The position numbers were made by a program, and so were the translations under genes. The notes beneath the pieces are model-generated. The model had not been told where the DNA came from. It worked only from the letters and a program-made list of their open reading frames with translations, and did not search any database. Shown in pieces: positions 25,157 through 32,991 of a DNA stretch of 64,000 bases (position 1 is its first letter; every line of letters begins with the position of its first letter). This DNA is from Curvibacter microcysteis (lineage in GTDB: Bacteria; Pseudomonadota; Gammaproteobacteria; Burkholderiales; Burkholderiaceae_C): assembly GCF_028649435.1 (NCBI RefSeq), contig NZ_JAQSIN010000006.1. One strand, given 5' to 3'.

Positions 25157-25204
25157 TGGAAATCCGCCGCCCAGCCAATAAGGCAATGAAGGCGTGGAAA
25201 TCCG
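25157..25204. promoter_or_regulatory. Divergent flgB/flgA promoter region with 10-bp direct repeat
   Basis: TGGAAATCCG is present at 25157-25166 and 25195-25204, 38 bp apart, in the 202-base spacer between flgB (minus) and flgA (plus). Divergent flgA/flgB spacers are class II promoter regions in relatives and are bound by FlhDC there. Whether this repeat is such a site is not shown. No clear core promoter was found. Confidence 0.45.
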
Positions 25205-25292
25205 TGTTGTTCGCGGGATGCTGCGCGGCCCAGCGTCCTACAGTTCGCTCGTCTCAATGGGGCCTTTGGGCCCATCGCAACAGGGGTTCACC

Positions 25293-26057
25293 ATGAAATC
25301 GTTTGGCATTCAAAGCACTTGGCGCCCACTGGCTTGGTTGCTGGCGGGTGCTTTGGCATGGGCCGCCCCGTCGGTGGGCGCCCAGGGCGTCGCCCCCGCT
25401 GCAGCACCGTCCGAGTCCGTCGGGCCCGAAGCGGCCCGACTGACCCAGCGCTGGATCGACCAGGAACTGGCGCGCAGCCCAGCGCTGCAAAACGGGGCCT
25501 TGCGCATGGAGGTGGTGGTGGGCACGCTGGACGAGCGTTTGCGCCTGGCGCCTTGCAGCCGGGTGGAACCCTATTTGCCGCCCGGCCAGCGCCTGTGGGG
25601 CAAAACCCGCCTGGGTTTGCGCTGCCTGGAAGGCGTGACGCGCTGGAATGTCTTTTTGCCCGTGCAGGTCAAGGCTTTTGGCCCGGCTTGGGTGCTCAAG
25701 GGCGGTGTGCCCTCGGGCGCGCCTTTGATGATGGACGATGCCATGGAGGCCGAAGTCGACTGGGCAGCCGAAAACGCCGCCATCCTCAGCGACCCGGCCC
25801 AGTGGGTGGGCTCCATCGCCACCCGGGCTTTGTTGCCGGGCCAGGCCCTGCGCCATGCCATGGTCAAGCCGCCGCAAGCCTTTGCCGCAGGGGCCCAGGT
25901 TCGGGTGGTGGCCCAGGGGCCGGGCTTTCAAGTGACGGCCGATGGCCAGGCCTTGGGCGGCGGGGTGATCGGTCAGTTGGTGCGGGTCCGCATGGACAAT
26001 GGCCGCATCATGTCAGGCTTGGTTCTGGATAAAAACACAGTCCAGATCGAGATTTGA
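25293..26057 (+). CDS. flgA: Flagellar P-ring assembly chaperone FlgA
   Basis: FlgA is the periplasmic chaperone for FlgI. The 254-residue precursor has a signal peptide (residues 1-30, hydrophobic LAWLLAGALAWAAPS ending VGAQG) and ends with the SAF domain: ATRALLPGQALRHAMV, then GGVIGQLVRVRMDNGRIMSGLVLDKNTVQIEI, the FlgA hallmark. ATG 25293 gives the signal peptide directly. It is on the plus strand opposite flgB, with flgM 103 bases downstream. Confidence 0.95.
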   Translation: MKSFGIQSTWRPLAWLLAGALAWAAPSVGAQGVAPAAAPSESVGPEAARLTQRWIDQELARSPALQNGALRMEVVVGTLDERLRLAPCSRVEPYLPPGQRLWGKTRLGLRCLEGVTRWNVFLPVQVKAFGPAWVLKGGVPSGAPLMMDDAMEAEVDWAAENAAILSDPAQWVGSIATRALLPGQALRHAMVKPPQAFAAGAQVRVVAQGPGFQVTADGQALGGGVIGQLVRVRMDNGRIMSGLVLDKNTVQIEI

Positions 26058-26091
26058 GCCTGGATTTTTTCCGCCTTTTTTGCAATTGGGC

Positions 26092-26118
26092 TAAAGTTCC
26101 TCCCCCGGCTGTCGAAGA
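26092..26118 (+). promoter_or_regulatory. Sigma-28 (FliA) type promoter upstream of flgM
   Basis: TAAAGTTC (26092-26099) matches the -35 consensus TAAAGTTT at seven of eight positions. After 11 bases comes GTCGAAGA (26111-26118), which matches the -10 consensus GCCGATAA at five of eight. Spacing is exact. It lies 43 bases before the flgM ATG, in the flgA-flgM gap, and would give flgM its own FliA-dependent transcript. Confidence 0.65.
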
Positions 26119-26160
26119 TACAAGCACGGTACTCCATCAATAGGGGTCTTGGAGAGAACG

Positions 26161-26475
26161 ATGAAAATTGGTCAAACGCCAGACATCCCTGTTGCACTGA
26201 CGACAACAGGGACGCAAGTCACGGGGCAGGGAGCGGCGGCGCCCCCAGTCAAAAAGTCGAGCAACACCAGCTCGGGTTCCGGTTCGTCGGTGTCGGTGTC
26301 CAACCTGGCCAAGTCGCTGGATTCGGGTTCGAACGACGGTGACATGGACATGGACAAAGTCAACGCGGTGAAGTCGGCGATCGACAACGGTACTTACAAA
26401 GTGAACGCCGGCGCCATCGCCGACAAGCTCTTGTCCAACGCCCAGGAAATCCTGTCGCGTGGTGCGACGCAGTAA
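26161..26475 (+). CDS. flgM: Anti-sigma-28 factor FlgM
   Basis: FlgM binds and inhibits FliA until the hook is complete, then is exported. The 104-residue protein starts MKIGQTP, has a flexible Ser/Thr/Gly-rich N-terminal half, and the conserved C-terminal sigma-binding helices VNAVKSAIDNGTYKVNAGAIADKLLSNAQEIL. GGAG lies 8 bases before ATG 26161. Its FliA target is encoded about 1.4 kb away on the other strand. Confidence 0.96.
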   Translation: MKIGQTPDIPVALTTTGTQVTGQGAAAPPVKKSSNTSSGSGSSVSVSNLAKSLDSGSNDGDMDMDKVNAVKSAIDNGTYKVNAGAIADKLLSNAQEILSRGATQ

Positions 26476-26483
26476 TGCTTTCC

Positions 26484-26510
26484 AAGTAAGCATGTGCTTA
26501 CTTTTATATT
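26484..26510 (+). terminator. Intrinsic terminator between flgM and flgN
   Basis: AAGTAAGC (26484-26491) and GCTTACTT (26496-26503) form an 8-bp perfect stem with a 4-base loop, followed by TTATATT. It starts 8 bases after the flgM stop and ends 21 bases before the flgN start. The weak U-tract may allow partial read-through, setting FlgM above FlgN. Confidence 0.7.
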
Positions 26511-26530
26511 GATCCTTTCCCTTCGTGCCC

Positions 26531-26893
26531 ATGCAGTTGTCCGCTTTCAGTGACTTGCTCTTGTCGATCGAGGCCGAGCTGGAAGCGGTTGCCCAGGCTT
26601 TGGGCAGCCAGGACGCGGGTCAGATTGAGCGTGGTGCCCAGGCCTTGCGCGACGCCACAGCCCGTTTGGCCGCCGGCCCTTTGCCTGCCGCCGCTTCGCT
26701 GACACCCGACCTGAGCCAGCGCCTGCGCTCGGTGAGCGCCCGGATGGCTTTGCTGCGCGAAACCCTCTTGCGCCTGCAAGCCCAAACCGAGCGCGCGGTA
26801 GCCACTTTGCTGCCGCAAGCCGCTCCTGGCGCCACCTACGGCCAGTCTTTTGGTCGGCCAGGCACCGGCCTGTCCAAAGCCTACAAATCCTGA
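26531..26893 (+). CDS. flgN: FlgN family flagellar chaperone
   Basis: FlgN chaperones FlgK and FlgL and keeps them ready for export. The 120-residue protein is almost wholly helical, with long heptad-like stretches (LLSIEAELEAVAQALGSQD, LRSVSARMALLRETLLRLQAQTERAV) and a C-terminal tail GQSFGRPGTGLSKAYKS, a shape and ending typical of beta/gamma FlgN. Sequence identity in this family is low, so position after flgM supports the call. ATG 26531 is preferred to GTG 26525. Confidence 0.88.
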   Translation: MQLSAFSDLLLSIEAELEAVAQALGSQDAGQIERGAQALRDATARLAAGPLPAAASLTPDLSQRLRSVSARMALLRETLLRLQAQTERAVATLLPQAAPGATYGQSFGRPGTGLSKAYKS

Positions 26894-26971
26894 TCCCCCG
26901 CCTTGCCTGGGGGCGTGGCGACCATGGCACACTGCGCTGTCCCCGGACCCCTCGCTCCGGCGGAGAAGCCC

Positions 26972-27871
26972 ATGCCATCCCCTTCCCCTGTTTGGTCCGA
27001 CGCTGACCTGCTCAGCCTCCAGCAGGCCGTGGCCTGCCTGGAGGCCCCGTCGCTGACCCTGAAGATCACCCAGTTGCTGGGTTCCCCCCTCGAGAAAGCC
27101 ATGGCCCGCCTGCCCGATTCGGCACGCGCAGGTCTGCAGCAGGCCACCCGCGTGGCGCTGGAGAAGGCGGTCCACGCCGCGTTTGCCACCCTGTCCAGCG
27201 CGGCGCCCGTGCCTCAGGCGGAGGCGCAGGCCAGCGTTCCGGGGCGGTTTTCGCGTTGGCGGCCGGGTCCGGCCCGGCTGCAAGCCGCGTCGGAGCTGGG
27301 GCACAAGGTGGCGGTGGGGCTGTCGGGGGCGGTGGGGGGCTGGTTGGGGCCGGTGTCGACGCTGGCGGAGCTGCCCGCGTCCACCTTGTTGATCCTGCGC
27401 GCCATTGCCGATGTGGCGCGCAGCGAAGGCGCCGATTTGAATGACCCCGCTGTCAAGACCGAATGCCTGACGGTGTTCGCCCTGGGTTCCCCTTCGCCCA
27501 GCGACGACGCCACCGAGTCTGCCTACTACGCGGCGCGCACGGCCACGGCCTGGCTGGTGCGCGAAGCTGGCGCGGCGCTGGGCCAGGCCGCGACACAGCA
27601 GTGGGGCGGTTCCGTGGCGGCACAGGGGCTGGCCAAGGTCATCGAGGCGGTGGCCAGCCGTTTGGGGGTGGTGATCACCGAAAAAGTGGCGGCCCAGTCG
27701 GTGCCGGTGTTGGGCGCCGTGGCGGGGGCGGCCCTCAACACCTTGTTCATGGCGCATTTCCAGTCGGTGGCGCGCGGGCACTTTGTGGTCAAGCGGCTGG
27801 AGGCCCGTTATGGCCCAGAGGCGGTGCAGGCGGCTTACCTGGGCTTGAGCGGCACGGCGAGCCGGCGCTGA
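26972..27871 (+). CDS. EcsC family protein
   Basis: The 299-residue protein matches the EcsC family: helical N-terminus, then the conserved GHKVAVGLSGAVGGWLGPVSTLAELPASTLLILRAIADVARSEG, CLTVFALGSP and the C-terminal SVPVLGAVAGAALNTLFMAHFQSVARGHFVVKRLE. The two glycine-rich hydrophobic stretches could insert in or lie on a membrane. Biochemical function is unknown in bacteria. GGAG 8 bases before ATG 26972 decides the start. It lies between flgN and convergent fliA, an unusual place for this family. Confidence 0.85.
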   Translation: MPSPSPVWSDADLLSLQQAVACLEAPSLTLKITQLLGSPLEKAMARLPDSARAGLQQATRVALEKAVHAAFATLSSAAPVPQAEAQASVPGRFSRWRPGPARLQAASELGHKVAVGLSGAVGGWLGPVSTLAELPASTLLILRAIADVARSEGADLNDPAVKTECLTVFALGSPSPSDDATESAYYAARTATAWLVREAGAALGQAATQQWGGSVAAQGLAKVIEAVASRLGVVITEKVAAQSVPVLGAVAGAALNTLFMAHFQSVARGHFVVKRLEARYGPEAVQAAYLGLSGTASRR

Positions 27872-27902
27872 GGCCAGGCGACGCCCCGGTCCGGTGCCTC
27901 AG
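27868..27902. terminator. Inverted repeat over the EcsC/fliA convergent stops
   Basis: CTGAGGC (27868-27874) and GCCTCAG (27896-27902) are exact complements. Each contains the TGA of one gene (27869-27871 and 27899-27901). The 21-base GC-rich middle is loop. A bidirectional terminator is plausible. Confidence 0.45.
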
Positions 27903-28615
27903 TGGCTGCGCATTTTGGCGCGCAGGCGGGCGATGGACTGGCTGTGCAGCTGGCACACGCGCGATTCGGTGATGCCCAGCACAGCAGCGATTTCTTTGAG
28001 GTTCATGTCCTGCTCGTAGTACATGCTCATGATGTACTGCTCGCGCTCGGGCAGGCCTTCGATGGCGCCCACCAGGGACTGGCGCAGGCGCTGGTTGCGC
28101 AGCAGCTCCAGCGGGTCGGCTTCGCTGTCGGCCACGTGCCGGTCCAGAAAGCTGTCGTCGTCGTCGGCGCCCCCCGTCATGTCCTCGAGGTAGACCAGCT
28201 GGGTGCCGCGCACGCGGCCCAGCAGGCTTTGGTACTCGCCCAGGGGCAGTTCGAGTTCGGCGGCAATTTCGGATTCGAGCGGGCTGCGGCCGAGCTTTTG
28301 CTCCAGCCGGTGCACCGCGTGTTCAATGTCTTTTTGGCTCTTGCGCGAGCCGCGCGACATCCAGTCGCCCTCGCGCAACTCGTCGAGCATGGCGCCGCGA
28401 ATGCGCTGGGTGGCAAAGGTTTCAAACTGCACGCCCTGGCTGGCCTGGTAGCGGGTGAGTGCCTCGGTCAAGCCGATCATGCCCACCTGGATCAGGTCAT
28501 CCACTTCGACATTGGGCGGCAGCTTGGCGATCATGTGGTGCGCGAGCTTGCGCACCAGTGGCACGTACTGCCTGATCAGTGCTTCCCGGTCGAGTTGACC
28601 TTTTGCCGTGTACAT
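27899..28615 (-). CDS. fliA: Flagellar sigma factor FliA (sigma-28)
   Basis: FliA directs RNA polymerase to late flagellar genes. The 238-residue protein has region 2 (DDLIQVGMIGLTEALTRYQASQGVQFETFATQRIRGAMLDELREGDW), region 3 (RKSQKDIEHAVHRLEQKLGR) and region 4 with the helix-turn-helix KEIAAVLGITESRVCQLHSQSIARLR. ATG 28615 overlaps the flhG TGA by one base (TGATG), so the two are coupled. FlgM, its inhibitor, is encoded nearby. The gene ends the flhBAFG-fliA run. Confidence 0.97.
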   Translation of the reverse strand: MYTAKGQLDREALIRQYVPLVRKLAHHMIAKLPPNVEVDDLIQVGMIGLTEALTRYQASQGVQFETFATQRIRGAMLDELREGDWMSRGSRKSQKDIEHAVHRLEQKLGRSPLESEIAAELELPLGEYQSLLGRVRGTQLVYLEDMTGGADDDDSFLDRHVADSEADPLELLRNQRLRQSLVGAIEGLPEREQYIMSMYYEQDMNLKEIAAVLGITESRVCQLHSQSIARLRAKMRSH

Positions 28616-29409
28616 CAGTGGCTCCGAACCAATTGAACCTCTTCGTCTGTGGGGCGGTGAAGCAGGGAAACCGAGGAGGCGCCCAAGGAACAAGCGTTCT
28701 CCATGAGGCGCAGGGCCAGCATTTGGATGTCTCGGCCGGCCACCTCGTCGTCAGTGAAGGACTTTACTGTCATTGAATCCAGGTAGCAACCGATATGCCG
28801 GGTGAAGCAATTTTGCAGTGTTTTTCGGGCCTGCAAGGCCTTGCGCACCTGAGTTTCTGTGGCCTGCGTGACCATGATGGCCACCGAGGGCATCAACAAG
28901 GCCTGGGCGATCAAGGTCTTCATGGCCTGGTAGGCGCTGAGCATGGGACGGGGCTCGGGCGCGACAGGCACCAACGGTCGCACGCCGGTGTTGGCCAGGG
29001 CTTGGCCCAGGCGCTCGGCCGTGCCATACACCAGCAGCACGCTGTAGGCGCCAAACCAGTGGCGCAGCGCTTGGCGCGAGCTGTCGGACAGCGGGCCTTG
29101 GCGGAACAATTCCTGCCAGCCGACGGCTGCGGGCACGATGGGCCAGGGCAGGGTTTCGTCCAGCACTTCGGCCAGGCTGCAGCGCTCCTGCAGCAGCTCG
29201 ATCAGGCCTGGGGCGTCTTCGGTCTCGTGGCTGTCGATGTCCAGCACCGCCACGGGCAGGTCCAGGTCGGTCAGCGCGTGGGCCAGTTGCCAGAGCATGC
29301 GTGACTCCGCCTCACCGCTGCCGTGGCGCACCACGGGCACCAGGCGCAACAGCGGTTTGGGGGTTTGCCGGCGCAGGCCGGCCCCTTGGTCCAGTCCTGC
29401 TTCAAACAT
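28615..29409 (-). CDS. flhG: FlhG-like MinD-family protein lacking the P-loop
   Basis: FlhG (FleN/YlxH) is a MinD-type ATPase that limits flagellar number with FlhF. This 264-residue protein sits exactly where flhG should be, overlapping flhF by 8 bases. It keeps the MinD-like scaffold: VAVLDIDSHETEDAPGL at the switch region and the helical C-terminus. However, the deviant Walker A KGGVGKT is replaced by VVRHGSGEAESRML, so ATP binding of the usual kind is unlikely. It may be an adaptor or degenerate partner of FlhF. Position supports the flhG name, sequence supports only a distant relation. Confidence 0.75.
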   Translation of the reverse strand: MFEAGLDQGAGLRRQTPKPLLRLVPVVRHGSGEAESRMLWQLAHALTDLDLPVAVLDIDSHETEDAPGLIELLQERCSLAEVLDETLPWPIVPAAVGWQELFRQGPLSDSSRQALRHWFGAYSVLLVYGTAERLGQALANTGVRPLVPVAPEPRPMLSAYQAMKTLIAQALLMPSVAIMVTQATETQVRKALQARKTLQNCFTRHIGCYLDSMTVKSFTDDEVAGRDIQMLALRLMENACSLGASSVSLLHRPTDEEVQLVRSH

Positions 29410-30910
29410 GGGCTTGCTCCGATGCGGCCATGTTGCTGTTGGAGAAGAAGTAGTTCAGGTCCACCGCCTTGGGGTCAAAGGCCGACTTGCCCGGCGTGCG
29501 CATGGAGGCGCGGACCAGCTTGCCGGCGTCGGCGGCTTCCCAGTCTTCGGGCACGCGCTGGCCATTGGTCACACCGCGCAGCACCACCTGGTGGCGGATC
29601 AGGGCGTCCAGCGCCGGGCCCAGTTTGACGGCTTCGTCCACCTTGGACAGGATGGTTTGCTGCACGCCGGTGGTCTTGAAGCACGACAGGGTGTCATCGA
29701 TGGTGTCGCCGTGGCTGCCGGCGTTGAGCACCAACAGCTTCTGGATGCCAGGCAGGTCCAGCACGTCCAGCATTTCGCGCTTGCGCGGGTCGCGCGGGGC
29801 CAGGCCGGTGGTGTCGATCAAGACCATCTTCTTGTTGCCCAACAGGCTCAGCAGGTCTTGCAGGGCGGCACGGTCGTGGGCCAGGTGAGCCACCACGCCC
29901 AACATGCGGCCATAGGTGCGCAGTTGCTCATGGGCGGCGATGCGGTAGGTGTCCAGCGTGATCAGGCCGACGCTGCCGGGGCCGTGCACGCGGGCGCACA
30001 GGGCGGCCAGCTTGGCGGTGGTGGTGGTCTTGCCCACACCGGTGGCGCCGATCAGGGCGTAGATGCCGCCTTCTTCGTAGATGGGGTAGCTGTCGGCGTC
30101 GGTCTTGAGGTTGCGTTCCAGCACTTCCATCAACCAGCGCACGGCTTCGGCGGCACCGAGTTCGGCGGGCAGACGCTCCAGGATGGCGCGGGCCAGGGCG
30201 GGCGAGTAGCCAGCGCGGATCATCTTCAGCATCAGGTTGGACTGGATCGGGTCCTGCTTGGCCTGACCCAACCAGGCCAGGGTGTTGAAGCGCTCTTCAA
30301 TCAGCTCCTTCATGGCCTGCAGCTCGTTGACGATGCCTTGCTGGTTGACTGCGGGGGCCGCGGTCTGGCTTGCGGCCTTGGGGCGCGGCGTGGTCAGTTC
30401 TTCGCGGTTGCTGCGCAGGGCGGGGCGGTTCACCGGCTGCACATGGGGCGCGGCCTTTTTGAAGGTGATGGGCTGCACGTCCTGCGGCAGGCTGGGGCCA
30501 CGCGGGGCCGGGGCGGCTGCGGCCATCGGGCTGCTGTCTTCGCCTTGGCTCATGGCTTCGTGGCGGCGGCGCAGCATGCGCTCACGCACATAGTCCTGGA
30601 AGGACAGGGTGCTCATGGCCAGTTGCTCGGTGTCCTCACGCACGGCGCGCGGGGTCAGCTCGGGCGGGTTCATGGTGGCCAGCTTGCGGCTCAGGCTGGA
30701 GCCGGGCACTTGGGTCAGGCCCTGGCCTTGCGAGGGACCGCCTTCGGTGTGTTGTTCGAGTGCTGAGAGCGCATCCTCCCCTGTGGCCATCACCTCGACG
30801 CCGTTGGCGGTGGGGCGGTTGGACAGGATCAGCGTGCCATCCCCAAAGGCCATTCGTGCCTTGGCCAGTGCTTCGCGGGACGTGGCGGCGGTGAAACGAC
30901 GGATGTTCAT
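29402..30910 (-). CDS. flhF: Flagellar GTPase FlhF
   Basis: FlhF is the SRP-type GTPase that sets flagellum position and number. The 502-residue protein has a basic N-terminus (MNIRRFTAATSREALAKARMAFGDGTLILS), a variable Pro/Ala linker (residues 120-190) and the NG domain. This carries the P-loop GATGVGKTT at residues 288-296, DTYRIAAHEQL, the DTTGLAPRD motif (near residue 390) and the closing TKVDE-like SKVDEAVKLG. It overlaps flhA by 4 bases and flhG by 8. Length is normal. Confidence 0.97.
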   Translation of the reverse strand: MNIRRFTAATSREALAKARMAFGDGTLILSNRPTANGVEVMATGEDALSALEQHTEGGPSQGQGLTQVPGSSLSRKLATMNPPELTPRAVREDTEQLAMSTLSFQDYVRERMLRRRHEAMSQGEDSSPMAAAAPAPRGPSLPQDVQPITFKKAAPHVQPVNRPALRSNREELTTPRPKAASQTAAPAVNQQGIVNELQAMKELIEERFNTLAWLGQAKQDPIQSNLMLKMIRAGYSPALARAILERLPAELGAAEAVRWLMEVLERNLKTDADSYPIYEEGGIYALIGATGVGKTTTTAKLAALCARVHGPGSVGLITLDTYRIAAHEQLRTYGRMLGVVAHLAHDRAALQDLLSLLGNKKMVLIDTTGLAPRDPRKREMLDVLDLPGIQKLLVLNAGSHGDTIDDTLSCFKTTGVQQTILSKVDEAVKLGPALDALIRHQVVLRGVTNGQRVPEDWEAADAGKLVRASMRTPGKSAFDPKAVDLNYFFSNSNMAASEQAHV

Positions 30911-32991
30911 GATGTGGCACCTCTCAGAATGGGACCGATGCGGATGGTGTGTGTTTCAGGGATTTCGCTGTGCGCCAGCACCTGCATGCGGGGCGCCAGG
31001 CGGCGCACCAGGCGGGACATGGCGCCGCGGATCTGATCGGGGACCAGCAAGCAGGCGGGCAGGCCCATTTCTTCTTGCTTGTTGGCAATTTCGGCGGCGC
31101 TGCGGGTCAGCACGTCGGCCACGCCCGGGTCCAGTGCGCTGCCGTTGTTGCCGCCCAGGGCTTGCACCAGCAGGCGCTCCAGGCCGGGTTCGATGGCGAT
31201 CACGTTGAGCTCGCGCGCCGGGCCGTAGATTTGCTGCACGATGGCCGGTGCCAGGGCAATGCGCACGCGCCGGGCCAACTCCACCGGGTCGGTGATGGTC
31301 GTGGCGTGTTCGGCCAGGGTTTCGATGATGGTGCGGATGTCCCGGATGTGCACAGCCTCTTCCAGCAGCAGCTGCAGCACTTTCTGGAAGTTGGCGATGG
31401 AGACCATTTTCGGGACGACTTCTTCAATCAGTTTCGGGGCCAGTTTGGCAACGTGTTCCACCAGTTGTTGGGTCTCTGTTCGGCTCAATAACCTGGCGGC
31501 CTGTGTTTGCATCAAGTGTGACAAATGAGTGGCCACCACGGTTTCTGAATCAACCACGGTAAAACCTGCCATTTGCGCCGCTTCACGTTGGCGGTCGTCG
31601 ATCCAGTGCGCTGGCAGACCGAAGGCCGGGTCGGTGGTGGCCGTGCCGATCAGGGGGGTGCTGATGCCTCCGGGGTTGATGGCCAGGTGCATGCCGGGGA
31701 AGGCTTCGCCCTCGCCCACGGTCACGCCACGCAGGGTGATGCGGTAGGCGCTGGGCTTGAGTTCGAGGTTGTCGCGCACGTGCACGGCGGGCGGCAGAAA
31801 GCCCACTTCCTGGGCGAACTTGCGGCGCACGCCCTTGATGCGGGTCAGCAGGTCGCCCTGGCGCTTCTTGTCGACCAGGGAGATCAGTCGGTAGCCCAGT
31901 TCCAGGCCCAGCAGGTCGATGGGTTGCAGGTCGTCCCAGGTGGCCTCGCCATCGTTGGCGGCGGGTGGGGCCGGCGGTGGCACGGCGGCTGCGGCGGTCT
32001 GGCGGCGGGCCAGGGCCCAGGCGCCGTAAGCAATGGCACCCCCCATGCCCAGGAACACCAGGTGGGGCATGCCCGGCACCAGGCCCAGCAGGATCAGGAT
32101 GGCAGCGGTGATGCCCAGCACGCGCGGCGAGCCCAGCATCTGGCCCATGATCTGCTTGCTGACGTCGTTTTCCTTGCCCACACGCGAGACCACCATGGCT
32201 GCGGCCACCGAGATCAGCAGGCCTGGGATCTGCGCCACCAGCGCGTCACCGACGGCCAGCAAGATGTAGGAGTTGGCGGCCTGCCCGGCGGTCAGGCCGT
32301 GCTGCAGGATGCCGATGGCGAAGCCGCCCACGATGTTGATCAGCAGAATCAGGATGCCGGCCATGGCGTCGCCACGCACGAACTTGGAGGCACCGTCCAT
32401 GGCACCGAAGAAGTTGGCTTCCTCGCCCACTTCGGCGCGGCGGCGCTTGGCTTCTTTCTCGTCGATCAGGCCGGAGTTCAAGTCCGCATCGACCGCCATC
32501 TGTTTGCCAGGCATGGCGTCCAGGGTGAAGCGGGCCGACACTTCGGCAATCCGCTCGGCGCCCTTGGTGACCACCACGAAGTTGATCACCACCAGGATCG
32601 AGAACACGATCAAACCCACGCCGAAGTTGCCACCAATCAGGAAGTGGCCAAAGGCCTCGATCACCGCACCGGCCGCGCCGGCACCGGTGTGGCCTTCGAG
32701 CAGCACCACGCGGGTGGAGGCCACGTTCAGCGACAGGCGCATCAAGGTGGTCAGCAGCAGCACCGAGGGGAAGGCCGCGAAGTCCAGCGGGCGCACCATG
32801 TAGGCGGCCACCAGCATGACCATCAGGGCCACGGCGATGTTGAGGGTGAAGAAGGTGTCCAGCAGCCACGGCGGCATGGGCAGCACCATCATCGACAGGA
32901 TCATCACCACCATCAGCGGGGCTGACAGGCCCTGGATCAGGTAGGCGTGCGGGCCCAGGCGCTGTTGCAGGGTGCGGAGAAGGTCGTTCAT
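30907..32991 (-). CDS. flhA: Flagellar type III export protein FlhA
   Basis: FlhA is the export-gate membrane protein. The 694-residue protein has eight hydrophobic segments in its first 330 residues. Conserved FHIPEP-type motifs are LNVASTRVVLLEGHTGAGAAGAVIEAFGHFLIGGNFGVGLIVF, RFTLDAMPGKQMAVDADLNSGLI and the cytoplasmic GGISTPLIGTATTDPAFGLPA. The C-terminal FlhAC domain binds export chaperones. It overlaps flhB at its 5' end by 4 bases and flhF by 4 bases, so the operon is tightly coupled. Confidence 0.98.
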   Translation of the reverse strand: MNDLLRTLQQRLGPHAYLIQGLSAPLMVVMILSMMVLPMPPWLLDTFFTLNIAVALMVMLVAAYMVRPLDFAAFPSVLLLTTLMRLSLNVASTRVVLLEGHTGAGAAGAVIEAFGHFLIGGNFGVGLIVFSILVVINFVVVTKGAERIAEVSARFTLDAMPGKQMAVDADLNSGLIDEKEAKRRRAEVGEEANFFGAMDGASKFVRGDAMAGILILLINIVGGFAIGILQHGLTAGQAANSYILLAVGDALVAQIPGLLISVAAAMVVSRVGKENDVSKQIMGQMLGSPRVLGITAAILILLGLVPGMPHLVFLGMGGAIAYGAWALARRQTAAAAVPPPAPPAANDGEATWDDLQPIDLLGLELGYRLISLVDKKRQGDLLTRIKGVRRKFAQEVGFLPPAVHVRDNLELKPSAYRITLRGVTVGEGEAFPGMHLAINPGGISTPLIGTATTDPAFGLPAHWIDDRQREAAQMAGFTVVDSETVVATHLSHLMQTQAARLLSRTETQQLVEHVAKLAPKLIEEVVPKMVSIANFQKVLQLLLEEAVHIRDIRTIIETLAEHATTITDPVELARRVRIALAPAIVQQIYGPARELNVIAIEPGLERLLVQALGGNNGSALDPGVADVLTRSAAEIANKQEEMGLPACLLVPDQIRGAMSRLVRRLAPRMQVLAHSEIPETHTIRIGPILRGATS

